Source: Bacteroides propionicifaciens DSM 19291 = JCM 14649 (GTDB lineage Bacteria; Bacteroidota; Bacteroidia; Bacteroidales; Bacteroidaceae). Taken from it: a DNA stretch of 49,072 nucleotides. The translations under genes and the position numbers were made by a program. The notes beneath the pieces were generated by a model that searched no databases, was not told the origin of the DNA, and saw only the letters and a list, made by a program, of their open reading frames with translations. Where the stretch lies: contig NZ_AQWS01000022.1 of assembly GCF_000375405.1 (NCBI RefSeq), positions 1-49,072 of the forward strand. Direction: 5' to 3'. Shown in pieces: positions 1 through 8,334 of the stretch. The number at the start of each line of letters is the position of its first letter. The stretch's first letter is position 1.

Positions 1-195
1 ATCCTCACTCAATGCCGTATTACCATTTCCAGGGAAGCTCTCTGATCCTTTAATCTTGTATTGGCTTCGCCAACTATAGAGTTGCTTGACTGAGATTCCT
101 AACTCACGAGCAAACTGACTTAAGTTATCTCTTTCATAACTCAACTTGACTGCATTTTCTTTAAACTCTCGGTTGTATACTTTTCGTTGTTTCAT
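1..195 (-). mobile_element. IS3-type transposase orfA, cut by the window edge
   Basis: An open frame on the minus strand starts with ATG at 195 and stays open to position 1 (65 codons, no stop). The product begins MKQRKVYNREFKENAVKLSY and contains the pattern LSQFARELGISVKQLYSWR, a helix-turn-helix of the type at the start of IS3-family OrfA (transposase_8, HTH_Tnp_1). In that family OrfA binds the terminal repeats and is joined to the DDE-domain OrfB by programmed frameshifting; OrfB, if present, lies outside the window. I could not place a terminal inverted repeat in 196-260. Whether the element is intact cannot be judged here. Confidence 0.8.
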
Positions 196-266
196 TGGAT
201 AAAGATAGTTTTTTATCCCTTAACTAGTTGTGCGGGTAAAGTTAGCAAGTCCAAGTTATAAAACCA

Positions 267-324
267 AAATGAGCTAGTCATTCAATCCAAGCTAGTGGGT
301 CATAAGCAAGCAGGGACTTACTCG
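267..324 (-). repeat. Intergenic repeat, copy 1
   Basis: Read on the minus strand it begins CGAGTAAGTCCCTGC, has CCACTAGCTTGGATT in the middle and ends CTAGCTCATTTT. The same layout (GAGTaaGT ... CCaCTAGC ... aCTCAtt, about 58 bp, ends roughly inverted) is seen at 16318-16373 and 36824-36881. Copies are diverged, so the family assignment rests on the conserved ends, centre and length. Confidence 0.5.
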
Positions 325-427
325 TTTTAGGGGTAGATAAGAGTAAGCCTTAATCAATAAGTTTTTTTATGAAAATTAAGGTAGGGGAATGACAGCCAAT
401 AAAGACGAGTAGAGGGGGGATCTGGAA

Positions 428-498
428 CTATATTAAAATAACAAACGCGAAGAAAGTCGAAACTTTTTCGCGTTCACCATTAGTCATATTTAATGTAG
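428..498 (-). terminator. Probable manA terminator inside a long imperfect hairpin
   Basis: The core 444-474 pairs AACGCGAA with TTCGCGTT and continues with AAAGT/ACTTT around a short loop. On the minus strand it is followed by TTTGTTATTTT, a T-rich tail suited to terminating manA, whose stop is at 518. Outside the core, 428-440 (CTATATTAAAATA) can pair imperfectly with 486-498 (ATATTTAATGTAG), so the whole structure is longer than a usual terminator. Confidence 0.65.
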
Positions 499-517
499 AC
501 AATAACTTAATTACTGA

Positions 518-1489
518 TTATACATAAGTTTCAAGAAACTTCACACCACCTTCATTGGGGATTACAGTAATTTCTTCTGTTGTAGCAGGGTATAAAATAG
601 TCTCACCTGCCTCGAAAGACAATTCGTAACCTTCGTTATCAACCAATTGGCATCCACCTTCAACACAGATAAAGATTACAAAAGAATCTAAATCAGCATA
701 ATCACAAGTTACCTCCTCAGTTAAGTCATACACAGAAGTCGTAAAGTAAGGGCAAGCCACTAGTTCAACAGGCTCATCTTTCAACTTTTCGTAGGCTGTA
801 CGGTAGTCACTAAGAACCTCATAATCAATCGCATCTTTCGCTAAATCTGTATGAAGCTCTCTGGTTTTACCATCGGCATCTTTTCGATTAAAGTCATAGA
901 TACGATAAGTAATATCGGAGGTTTGCTGAATCTCAGCAATAAAAGAACCTGCACCAATACTATGTACTCGACCAGCAGGCAAAAAGAATACATCCCCTGC
1001 TTTAATACTGTATTCTTGGAGAACATCAGTAATTGTGCTATTATAAACGCGGTCTTTATACTCTTGGGGAGTAATCTCTTTAGAGAAACCTGAGCGAAGC
1101 TTAGCGTTACTATCAGCATCAACAACATACCACATTTCTGTTTTACCAAAAGAATCATGGCGTTTCTTAGCTAATTCGTCATCAGGATGTACCTGAATTG
1201 ATAGGTCTTGTTTAGCGTCAATAAACTTTATCAACAAAGGGAACTTTTCACCAAACACTTCATAGTTGTCCTCACCCACAAGCTCCTGACGATGTCTGCG
1301 AACAAGTTGTGTTAAAGTGAGTCCTCGATCAGGACCTTCAGCGACAACAGATTCACTGTTTTTTACGCCAGAAATCTCCCAACTCTCTCCTACTCTTTCT
1401 AGTTGCTCACTAAGGTGTTTAAATGGAATGATTTTATCACCACCCCATAGGGTTTGCTTCAAAAGAGGGTCGAATTTAAACGGATACAT
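518..1489 (-). CDS. manA: Mannose-6-phosphate isomerase, class I
   Basis: 323-residue type I phosphomannose isomerase, a zinc cupin enzyme that interconverts mannose 6-phosphate and fructose 6-phosphate in the cytoplasm. It links mannose catabolism and GDP-sugar precursor supply to glycolysis. Visible signature: the zinc-binding stretch SIQVHPDDELA near residue 100, followed by GKTEMWYVVD, whose Glu is a metal ligand; the C-terminal cupin-like half contains AGDVFFLPAGRVHSIGAG with a further His. Length fits the short bacterial class. The start MYPFKFDPLLKQTLWGG matches the usual N terminus. It is transcribed alone, divergent from the galactose operon; a -7 box TATGTTTG lies at 1533-1540 on the minus strand and a terminator hairpin follows the stop. 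Confidence 0.93.
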   Translation of the reverse strand: MYPFKFDPLLKQTLWGGDKIIPFKHLSEQLERVGESWEISGVKNSESVVAEGPDRGLTLTQLVRRHRQELVGEDNYEVFGEKFPLLIKFIDAKQDLSIQVHPDDELAKKRHDSFGKTEMWYVVDADSNAKLRSGFSKEITPQEYKDRVYNSTITDVLQEYSIKAGDVFFLPAGRVHSIGAGSFIAEIQQTSDITYRIYDFNRKDADGKTRELHTDLAKDAIDYEVLSDYRTAYEKLKDEPVELVACPYFTTSVYDLTEEVTCDYADLDSFVIFICVEGGCQLVDNEGYELSFEAGETILYPATTEEITVIPNEGGVKFLETYV

Positions 1490-1532
1490 TTTCCTTTACT
1501 TTTTAATTGATGATTTATGATAATAATACACA

Positions 1533-1540
1533 CAAACATA
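1533..1540 (-). promoter_or_regulatory. manA -7 promoter box
   Basis: Minus strand TATGTTTG matches the Bacteroidetes TAnnTTTG -7 box, about 45 nt upstream of the manA ATG. No clear TTTG -33 box was found at the usual distance. Confidence 0.5.
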
Positions 1541-1684
1541 GCACAAAATATCAAGATATAATTGATACCTAAACGTATTTTTTTAAATCAAGAAACACAT
1601 TAAAAGACATTTAGATTGTGTTAGTCTACAAAAGTCAAATTTCTTGTTAAATAGACCTTGTATTTTTATTTTTATTTAGATAGA

Positions 1685-1692
1685 TATATTTG
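1685..1692 (+). promoter_or_regulatory. galactose operon -7 promoter box
   Basis: TATATTTG fits TAnnTTTG. A TTG at 1658-1660 lies 24 bp upstream, slightly further than usual. Transcription would begin near 1699, before all three candidate galM starts. Confidence 0.5.
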
Positions 1693-1763
1693 TTTGAGAG
1701 GTTTAAATTCTCTTTATTTGCATGAATAATATACTTAATTGGTCCATAATGAAAAACGCAACT

Positions 1764-2837
1764 ATGAACATTGAAAACAAGTCAAAGCTAAGCAGAGAAG
1801 ACTTTCAAACAACAGTTGAAGGCAAACCCGTTGATTTGTACATCCTTACCAACGATCAAGGTATGGAGGTAGCAATAACAAACTACGGATGTATGATTCT
1901 TTCGATTATGGTTCCTGATAAGAACAAGAATTATGAAAATATTGTTCTCGGACATAGCAGTATTAAAGATATTTTAAAATGTCCTGAGCCTTTTCTAAAT
2001 ACAGTTGTGGGACGTTATGCAAATCGTATAGCTAAAGGAAAATTCACACTAGAAGGCAAGCCCTACTCATTAACAGTTAATAATGGGCCAAATGCTCTTC
2101 ACGGCGGACCAACAGGATTTCATACACGCGTTTGGAATGCTAAACAAGAAAACAAAAATACTTTAGTACTCACCTATAGTTCAAAAGATGGTGAAGAAGG
2201 CTATCCTGGCAATTTAGAAGTAGAACTAACATATACACTAGACAACGAGTCTAATGCACTTCATTTAAACTACCAAGCTACTACTGATAAAACAACAATA
2301 GTGAATCTTACTAGTCACGGTTTCTTCAATTTGGCAGGTATAGCTAATCCTACCCCAAGTATCGAAGACCATGTTGTTACAATAAATGCGGATCACTACG
2401 TACCTATTGATCAGGTTTCAATTCCGACGGGAGAATTACTTAGTGTAAAAGATACACCAATGGATTTCTTAACTCCTCACAGTGTAGCAGAAAGAATTAA
2501 CGACGATTTTGTTCAACTCAAAAACGGAGCAGGCTATGATCATTGCTACATCCTCAACAAAGTTGAGCCTGGAGAACTAACATTAGCAGCTACATGTCAG
2601 GATCCCAAATCAGGTAGACTAATGGAAGTATATACAACGGAACTTGGCGTACAGCTGTATACAGGCAATTGGCTTGCTGGTATCAAAGGTGCTCATGGAG
2701 CAACGTTCCCAGCAAGAAGCGCCATCTGTTTTGAAGCGCAGTGCTTCCCAGACACTCCTAATAGAACCTATTTTCCAAGTGCTAAACTTGAACCAGGCGA
2801 AAAATACACGCAACACACCGTTTACAAATTCAAATAA
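1764..2837 (+). CDS. galM: Aldose 1-epimerase (galactose mutarotase)
   Basis: Converts beta- to alpha-galactose, the form phosphorylated by GalK, in the Leloir pathway. The beta-sandwich mutarotase fold is recognised by GRYANRIAKGKFTLEG, NALHGGPTGFH (substrate-binding His), VNLTSHGFFNLAG (catalytic His) and the C-terminal FEAQCFPDTPN with the catalytic Glu. No signal peptide is visible, so it is probably cytoplasmic. Three in-frame ATGs exist (1722, 1749, 1764); I chose 1764 because MNIENKSKLSREDFQTT matches the usual start of Bacteroides homologues and an A-rich stretch precedes it. The longest form would be 371 residues. First gene of an operon with the sugar transporter and galK. Confidence 0.92.
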   Translation: MNIENKSKLSREDFQTTVEGKPVDLYILTNDQGMEVAITNYGCMILSIMVPDKNKNYENIVLGHSSIKDILKCPEPFLNTVVGRYANRIAKGKFTLEGKPYSLTVNNGPNALHGGPTGFHTRVWNAKQENKNTLVLTYSSKDGEEGYPGNLEVELTYTLDNESNALHLNYQATTDKTTIVNLTSHGFFNLAGIANPTPSIEDHVVTINADHYVPIDQVSIPTGELLSVKDTPMDFLTPHSVAERINDDFVQLKNGAGYDHCYILNKVEPGELTLAATCQDPKSGRLMEVYTTELGVQLYTGNWLAGIKGAHGATFPARSAICFEAQCFPDTPNRTYFPSAKLEPGEKYTQHTVYKFK

Positions 2838-2882
2838 TAAATATTTCATAAATTAACAACAACAATAACAACTACAAGAATT

Positions 2883-4166
2883 ATGACTAAACAAAGCCAA
2901 AATCGTATCGTCCCTATCATTATGATGATAGCACTTTTCGGTATGGTATCATTCGTAACTGGCTTACAAAACCCTATGGGGATTATTGTAAAAAACCAGT
3001 TCGGCGCATCCAACTTCATGTCCCAGTTGGGTAATTTCTCCAACTTTATTGCTTATGCATTTATGGGAATACCCTCAGGTCTTTTGCTACAAAGAATTGG
3101 ATATAAAAAAACAGCTCTATTAGCAGTAGCAGTAGGTTTCTGTGGTGTAGGTATCCAGTTCTTATCTGGAACTACGGGTAGCTTTGCTGTATATTTGTCA
3201 GGAGCCTTTATTTCAGGTTTTTCTATGTGTATGCTTAATGCAGTAGTTAATCCTATGTTAAATACACTTGGTGGTGCAGGTAAGAAAGGGAACCAACTAA
3301 TTCAAGTTGGTGGTTCGTTTAACTCTTTGAACGCTACAATTGTTCCTGTACTTATTGGTTACCTTATAGGTAATGCTTCTCAAGCAACAATTAAAGATGC
3401 AAACCCCGCATTATTTATTGCTATGGGTGTATTTGCACTAGCATTCTTAGTTCTGTTATTAGTGAATATTCCTGAGCCAATTCCTACTCAAAAATTGGAT
3501 AAAGCTCTTAAAGATAAACATAGCCCATTGTCATTCAGACACTTTATTTTAGGTGCTGTCGCTATCTTTGTATATGTAGGTATTGAAGTAGGTATTCCTA
3601 ACTTTAGTAACTTATATATGACTACAAGTATAGCTGAAGGTGGTTTAGGAATTGACACAACTATCGCTGGGTCAGTAGTTGGAACATATTGGTTCCTTAT
3701 GCTTATTGGCCGTTTAATTGGCGCATCAGTTGGAGCTAAAGTTTCAAGTAAAGCAATGTTAACCTTTACTTCGAGTCTAGCTGCCGTATTTGTTATTCTA
3801 GCTATGTTTAGCTCGGCAGATACACATATCAGCATGCCTGTTTTCTTTAGTGATATCTCATTTGGTGTTACAAATGTACCTATTGGCATTATGTTCTTAA
3901 CGCTTTGCGGTCTTTGTACTTCAATCATGTGGGGTGGTATTTTCAACCTTGCAGTTGAAGGTCTTGGTAAATATACATCACTAGCTTCAGGTCTATTTAT
4001 GGTTCTAGTTTGTGGTGGTGGTATCTTGCCATTAATTCAAGGACTATTAGCTGATGGATTTGGCTTTATGGCTAGCTTCTGGTTAACATTTGCTGGAGCA
4101 GCGTACTTATTATATTACGCTCTAATAGGCTCTAAAAACGTTAACACAGATATTCCTGTTGAATAA
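2883..4166 (+). CDS. Glucose/galactose:H+ symporter, MFS (FucP/GluP type)
   Basis: 427-residue polytopic inner-membrane protein with about 12 hydrophobic segments, belonging to the fucose/glucose-galactose (FHS) branch of the major facilitator superfamily. The N terminus carries the family pattern FVTGLQNPMGIIVKNQFG in helix 1 and the MFS-like loop LLLQRIGYKKTAL. Its place between galM and galK points to galactose (or glucose/galactose) import driven by the proton gradient. The gap to galM is 45 bp and to galK 48 bp, consistent with one transcript. Exact sugar specificity is inferred from context, not from residues. Confidence 0.9.
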   Translation: MTKQSQNRIVPIIMMIALFGMVSFVTGLQNPMGIIVKNQFGASNFMSQLGNFSNFIAYAFMGIPSGLLLQRIGYKKTALLAVAVGFCGVGIQFLSGTTGSFAVYLSGAFISGFSMCMLNAVVNPMLNTLGGAGKKGNQLIQVGGSFNSLNATIVPVLIGYLIGNASQATIKDANPALFIAMGVFALAFLVLLLVNIPEPIPTQKLDKALKDKHSPLSFRHFILGAVAIFVYVGIEVGIPNFSNLYMTTSIAEGGLGIDTTIAGSVVGTYWFLMLIGRLIGASVGAKVSSKAMLTFTSSLAAVFVILAMFSSADTHISMPVFFSDISFGVTNVPIGIMFLTLCGLCTSIMWGGIFNLAVEGLGKYTSLASGLFMVLVCGGGILPLIQGLLADGFGFMASFWLTFAGAAYLLYYALIGSKNVNTDIPVE

Positions 4167-4214
4167 CAGCTAAATTATTCTATCTTAAACTAACCTTTAA
4201 AACACACGGATAAA

Positions 4215-5369
4215 ATGAAAAAAGAGGACGTAAGAAAGCATTTCGAAAATAAATTTGGTAAAGAACCTGGTTTAGTTTATGCTTCACCTGGACGTATCAA
4301 TCTGATTGGAGAACACACCGACTATAATGGAGGCTTTGTTTTTCCTGGAGCAATAGACAAAGGCATGATTGCTGAAATCAGACCTAACGGAACTGATAGA
4401 GTAAAAGCCTATGCTATTGATTTAGATGAACATGCCGAATTTGGTTTAACTGAAGCTGAGGCACCGAAGGCTAATTGGGCACGTTATATATTTGGAGTTT
4501 GTAGAGAGATGAACAAGAGAGGAGTTGAAGTCAAAGGCTTCGACACTGCTTTTGCTGGCGATGTACCCTTGGGTGCTGGAATGTCTTCATCTGCTGCTCT
4601 AGAGAGTACCTATGCTTTTGCCATCAATGAATTATTTGCCGATGGTAAAATCGACAAATTTGAATTGGCTAAGGTTGGTCAAGCTACTGAACACAACTAT
4701 GTTGGGGTCAACTGTGGTATCATGGACCAATTTGCTTCAATTTTCGGTAAAGCGGGAAGCTTAATCCGTCTTGATTGTCGTTCTCTTGAATACGAATACT
4801 TTCCTTTCGATCCTAAAGGATATAAATTAGTGCTACTTGACTCTGTTGTAAAACATGAGTTAGCCTCTTCGGCTTACAATAAGAGAAGAGAGAGCTGTGA
4901 GACAGCAGTAGCTGCTATCCAAAAAAATCATCCACATGTAGAGTTCTTAAGAGATGCTACAATGGAGATGCTTGAGGATGTGAAAACTAAAATATCCGAA
5001 GAAGATTTTATGCGTGCGGAGTACGTAATTGAAGAAATCCAACGCGTTTTAGATGTTTGTGATGCTTTAGAGATTGCAGATTACAAAACTGTGGGACAAA
5101 AAATGTATGAAACGCACCACGGCATGAGCAAACTTTACGAAGTAAGCTGTGACGAACTCGACTTCTTAAACGATTGTGCTAAAGAATCGGGTGTATGTGG
5201 TTCACGTGTAATGGGCGGTGGCTTTGGCGGTTGTACTATCAACCTAGTCAAAGACGAGCTTTACGAGAATTTCATTTCAAAAACTATTGCTGCTTATAAG
5301 GAAAAGTTTGGTAGAGAGCCAAAAGTTTATGATGTCGTTATCGGCGATGGAGCAAGAAGATTGGCTTAA
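4215..5369 (+). CDS. galK: Galactokinase
   Basis: 384-residue GHMP kinase that phosphorylates alpha-D-galactose with ATP to galactose 1-phosphate. Signatures in order: the galactokinase motif GRINLIGEHTDYNGG (residues about 26-40), the ATP-binding glycine/serine loop PLGAGMSSSAALE (about 117-129), and the C-terminal GHMP motif GGGFGGCTINLV. Length is typical. It is the last gene of the galM-transporter-galK operon and is followed by a strong terminator. galT and galE are not in this window, so the rest of the Leloir pathway must be encoded elsewhere. Confidence 0.96.
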   Translation: MKKEDVRKHFENKFGKEPGLVYASPGRINLIGEHTDYNGGFVFPGAIDKGMIAEIRPNGTDRVKAYAIDLDEHAEFGLTEAEAPKANWARYIFGVCREMNKRGVEVKGFDTAFAGDVPLGAGMSSSAALESTYAFAINELFADGKIDKFELAKVGQATEHNYVGVNCGIMDQFASIFGKAGSLIRLDCRSLEYEYFPFDPKGYKLVLLDSVVKHELASSAYNKRRESCETAVAAIQKNHPHVEFLRDATMEMLEDVKTKISEEDFMRAEYVIEEIQRVLDVCDALEIADYKTVGQKMYETHHGMSKLYEVSCDELDFLNDCAKESGVCGSRVMGGGFGGCTINLVKDELYENFISKTIAAYKEKFGREPKVYDVVIGDGARRLA

Positions 5370-5387
5370 TTTACATACTAATATAGA

Positions 5388-5418
5388 AGAGGAACTTTCC
5401 ACAAGTTCCTCTTTTTTT
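5388..5418 (+). terminator. Terminator of the galactose operon
   Basis: AGAGGAACTT pairs with AAGTTCCTCT around a short loop and is followed by seven T residues; 18 nt after the galK stop. Confidence 0.85.
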
Positions 5419-5535
5419 GTGCTAATCACGATCAGACGATAAAAAAGTGAAAAATATCGTAAACACTTCGATTAAAAGAACTTTACTTCGAGTGTAAAAT
5501 ATTAAAATGAACAAATAGATGTTTTATAGAGTTTT

Positions 5536-5579
5536 GATAACTAAGTCTGCTCCTGAAAATAGAAGCAGACTTAGTTATC
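5536..5579. promoter_or_regulatory. Perfect 16+16 inverted repeat at the transketolase promoter
   Basis: Arms GATAACTAAGTCTGCT (5536-5551) and AGCAGACTTAGTTATC (5564-5579) are exact reverse complements with a 12-nt spacer. There is no T tract on either side and the right arm reaches into the expected -33 region of the promoter at 5594, so an operator role is more likely than termination. Confidence 0.5.
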
Positions 5580-5593
5580 TGAAACAAATAAAC

Positions 5594-5601
5594 TATCTTT
5601 G
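5594..5601 (+). promoter_or_regulatory. transketolase -7 promoter box
   Basis: TATCTTTG, 26 nt upstream of the transketolase ATG, matches TAnnTTTG. Predicted leader is about 20 nt. Confidence 0.65.
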
Positions 5602-5627
5602 TATATAGAATCAAATAAAAATCAATT

Positions 5628-7637
5628 ATGAATACCGTTAAACTAATGAACCGTGCAGCCGATAACATCAGAATTTTAGCTGCGTCAATGGTTGAAAAAG
5701 CTAACTCAGGTCACCCAGGTGGTGCTATGGGAGGTGCAGATTTTATCAATGTGCTATTCTCGGAGTTTCTTACTTACGACCCTAAGAATCCTAAATGGGA
5801 AGGAAGAGATCGCTTCTTCTTAGATCCAGGTCATATGTCACCTATGTTATATTCAACATTGGCTTTGACAGGTAAATTCACTATAGATGAACTCAAACAA
5901 TTCCGTCAATGGGATAGCCCAACACCAGGCCATCCAGAAGTAGATGTTCAAAGAGGTATTGAAAACACATCAGGCCCACTAGGTCAAGGTCATGCCTATG
6001 GTATTGGTGCAGCAATCGCTGCTAAGTTCCTAAAAGCTCGCTTTGGTGAGGTTATGAATCACAACATCTATATTTACATCTCGGACGGCGGTATCCAAGA
6101 AGAGATTTCGCAAGGAGCTGGTCGTATTGCTGGCCACTTGGGATTAGATAACTTGATCATGTTTTATGATTCTAACGATGTTCAATTATCTACCGATACA
6201 GATGAAGTAACCAGCGAAAACGTTGAAATGAAATACCAAGCTTGGGGTTGGAAAGTCATTACAATTAATGGTAACGATGTAGAAGAAATCAGAAAAGCAC
6301 TTACCCAGGCTCAAGCAGTAAAGGGTCAACCAGTAATTATTATCGGTAAGACCGTAATGGGTAAAGGTGCACTTAAAGCAGACGGAACTAGCAATGAGGC
6401 TAACTGCTCAACTCACGGTTCACCTCTAGGTGGTGAGGCTTATATCAAAACAATTGAAAACTTAAATGGAGATCCTAAGAATCCATTCGCTATATTCCCT
6501 GAAGTAGCTGAGCTTTATGCTAAACGCGATGAGGAGCTTAAGCAAATCGTAGCAAAACGTTTAGAGGCTAAAGCTAAATGGGCTACTGCTAACCCAGAAT
6601 TAGCTGCTAAAATGCAAGGCTTCTTCGAAGGTAATCTACCAGAAATAGACTGGGAAAGTATAGAGCAAAAAGCAAATGGAGCAACCCGTGCAGCTTCAGC
6701 AACCGTACTCGGTGTATTGGCTCAAAAGGTAGAGAATATGATTGTCTCTTCAGCCGACCTTTCGAACTCAGACAAAACAGACGGATTCTTAAACAAAACT
6801 AAAGCATTCAAGAAAGACGACTTCTCTGGAGCTTTCTTACAAGCTGGAGTATCTGAACTTACTATGGCTTGCCTATGTATTGGTATGTCACTTCACGGTG
6901 GTGTAATTGCAGCTTGTGCTACATTCTTTGTATTCTCTGATTACATGAAACCAGCTGTTCGTATGGCTGCATTAATGGAGCAACCAGTTAAGTTTATCTG
7001 GACTCACGACGCTTTCCGTGTCGGTGAAGATGGACCTACACATGAGCCAGTGGAACAAGAAGCACAAATCCGACTTATGGAGAAACTTCAAAACCACAAT
7101 GGTAATAACTCTATGTTAGTATTACGCCCTGCTGATGTTGAAGAATCTACCCACGCTTGGAGACTAGCCATGGAGAATACTTCTACCCCTACAGGTCTAA
7201 TTTTCTCTCGTCAAAACATTAAGAATCTTCCTCAAGGTAACGACTATGCTCAAGCAGCTAAAGGAGCTTACATTGTAGCTGACTCTGATGAAAACCCTGA
7301 TGTTATTCTTGTTGCTTCAGGTTCTGAAGTTGCAACACTTGTAGCTGGAACAGAATTATTACGCAAGGACAATATCAAAGTGAGAGTAGTTTCGGCTCCT
7401 TCTGAAGGCCTATTCCGCTCACAATCTAAATCTTACCAAGAATCAATCATTCCATCTGAAGCAAAAGTATTTGGCTTAACTGCTGGTTTACCTGTAACTC
7501 TTCAAGGTTTAGTTGGAGCTCATGGTAAAGTATTTGGTTTAAATTCATTTGGTTTCTCTGCTCCTTATACTATTCTCGACGAGAAGTTAGGCTTCACTGC
7601 TGAGAATGTATACAAGCAAGTTAAAGAAATGCTATAA
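5628..7637 (+). CDS. tkt: Transketolase
   Basis: 669-residue thiamine-diphosphate enzyme of the non-oxidative pentose phosphate pathway, moving two-carbon units between ketose donors and aldose acceptors. N-terminal TPP domain: KANSGHPGGAMGGADF (residues 20-35), GPLGQGHAYGIGAA, and the diphosphate-binding SDGGIQEEISQGAGR with a second-half NDVQLS; central pyrimidine-binding domain with DLSNSDKTDGFLNKT and THDAFRVGEDGPTHEP; C-terminal domain GSEVATLVAGTELL. Single-chain, usual length. Followed 13 bp later by rpiB, so both probably share one transcript starting from the box at 5594. Confidence 0.96.
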   Translation: MNTVKLMNRAADNIRILAASMVEKANSGHPGGAMGGADFINVLFSEFLTYDPKNPKWEGRDRFFLDPGHMSPMLYSTLALTGKFTIDELKQFRQWDSPTPGHPEVDVQRGIENTSGPLGQGHAYGIGAAIAAKFLKARFGEVMNHNIYIYISDGGIQEEISQGAGRIAGHLGLDNLIMFYDSNDVQLSTDTDEVTSENVEMKYQAWGWKVITINGNDVEEIRKALTQAQAVKGQPVIIIGKTVMGKGALKADGTSNEANCSTHGSPLGGEAYIKTIENLNGDPKNPFAIFPEVAELYAKRDEELKQIVAKRLEAKAKWATANPELAAKMQGFFEGNLPEIDWESIEQKANGATRAASATVLGVLAQKVENMIVSSADLSNSDKTDGFLNKTKAFKKDDFSGAFLQAGVSELTMACLCIGMSLHGGVIAACATFFVFSDYMKPAVRMAALMEQPVKFIWTHDAFRVGEDGPTHEPVEQEAQIRLMEKLQNHNGNNSMLVLRPADVEESTHAWRLAMENTSTPTGLIFSRQNIKNLPQGNDYAQAAKGAYIVADSDENPDVILVASGSEVATLVAGTELLRKDNIKVRVVSAPSEGLFRSQSKSYQESIIPSEAKVFGLTAGLPVTLQGLVGAHGKVFGLNSFGFSAPYTILDEKLGFTAENVYKQVKEML

Positions 7638-7650
7638 TTAAGATAAGATT

Positions 7651-8082
7651 ATGAAATTGATAGGACTATGTTCTGACCACGCAGGGTATCCCTTAAAGAC
7701 TTATGCTGCTGAATGGCTAAAGGAAAATGGATATGATGTTAAAGATTTTGGTACACACTCTCTAGAAAGCTGTGACTACGCTGACTTTGCTCATCCACTA
7801 GCAAGAGCAGTTGAAGCTGGGGAATGTGAGTTGGGTTTTGCGGTTTGTGGAAGTGGCAATGGAATCAATATGACACTAAACAAACATCAAGGCATCAGAG
7901 CTGCCCTATGTTGGACAGAAGAAATAGCAGAATTTGCACGCCTACATAATGATGCAAATATCTTAGTCATGCCAGGTAGATTCATTACCGAAGTTCAAGC
8001 TGATGAGATTATGAAAATATTCCTCAACACTGAATTTGAAGGAGGAAGACACCAGAAAAGAATCGATAAGATTCCTTTATAA
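7651..8082 (+). CDS. rpiB: Ribose-5-phosphate isomerase B
   Basis: 143-residue RpiB/LacA-family sugar-phosphate isomerase interconverting ribose 5-phosphate and ribulose 5-phosphate. Visible: the N-terminal strand and phosphate-contact region IGLCSDHAGYPLK, the catalytic Cys in FAVCGSGNGINMTLNK (around residue 70), and the basic tail GGRHQKRIDKI. Downstream of tkt in the same operon, which fits a pentose phosphate function rather than galactose-6-phosphate isomerase; no LacB partner is present. A terminator follows. Confidence 0.93.
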   Translation: MKLIGLCSDHAGYPLKTYAAEWLKENGYDVKDFGTHSLESCDYADFAHPLARAVEAGECELGFAVCGSGNGINMTLNKHQGIRAALCWTEEIAEFARLHNDANILVMPGRFITEVQADEIMKIFLNTEFEGGRHQKRIDKIPL

Positions 8083-8097
8083 AATTAAGGATAAATC

Positions 8098-8130
8098 AAA
8101 AAGGATACTGAGTTTCAGTATCCTTTTTTT
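8098..8130 (+). terminator. Terminator of tkt-rpiB
   Basis: AAGGATACTG and CAGTATCCTT form a perfect stem around AGTTT, followed by a run of T. Confidence 0.88.
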
Positions 8131-8281
8131 ATGCCTTTAACTTTGGGTATAAAACAAAAACAATTGAGCTTAATACGAATAACTTAGTATATTTTAGAAA
8201 TTAGAGTATTAACAAAGGGACATATATTATTAAAATACATACCAACATATAAGATTTTAAGGCAGTTTATGCATAAATTAA

Positions 8282-8313
8282 TTGCAAGTGTAACTAAAAT
8301 ACCCCTATCTTTG
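8282..8313 (+). promoter_or_regulatory. Promoter of the TPR / 2-oxoacid oxidoreductase operon
   Basis: TTG at 8282-8284 and TATCTTTG at 8306-8313 are separated by 21 bp, a good Bacteroidetes spacing. The box lies downstream of the longest possible start (8269), so translation must begin at 8335. Confidence 0.6.
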
Positions 8314-8334
8314 AATTATACGAAGTCGAATAAA

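Larger units (their letters stand above)
196..517. other. Non-coding stretch between IS fragment and manA
   Basis: No convincing gene. It holds the presumed IS end next to 195 (not delimited), one copy of a dispersed repeat (267-324) and the long hairpin that probably terminates manA (428-498, core 444-474). Confidence 0.6.

Noticed and set aside
5440-5520. Imperfect inverted repeat AATAT..ACACT / AGTGT..ATATT upstream of tkt
   Set aside because: Only short matching segments separated by mismatches in AT-rich DNA; weaker than the exact repeat at 5536-5579.
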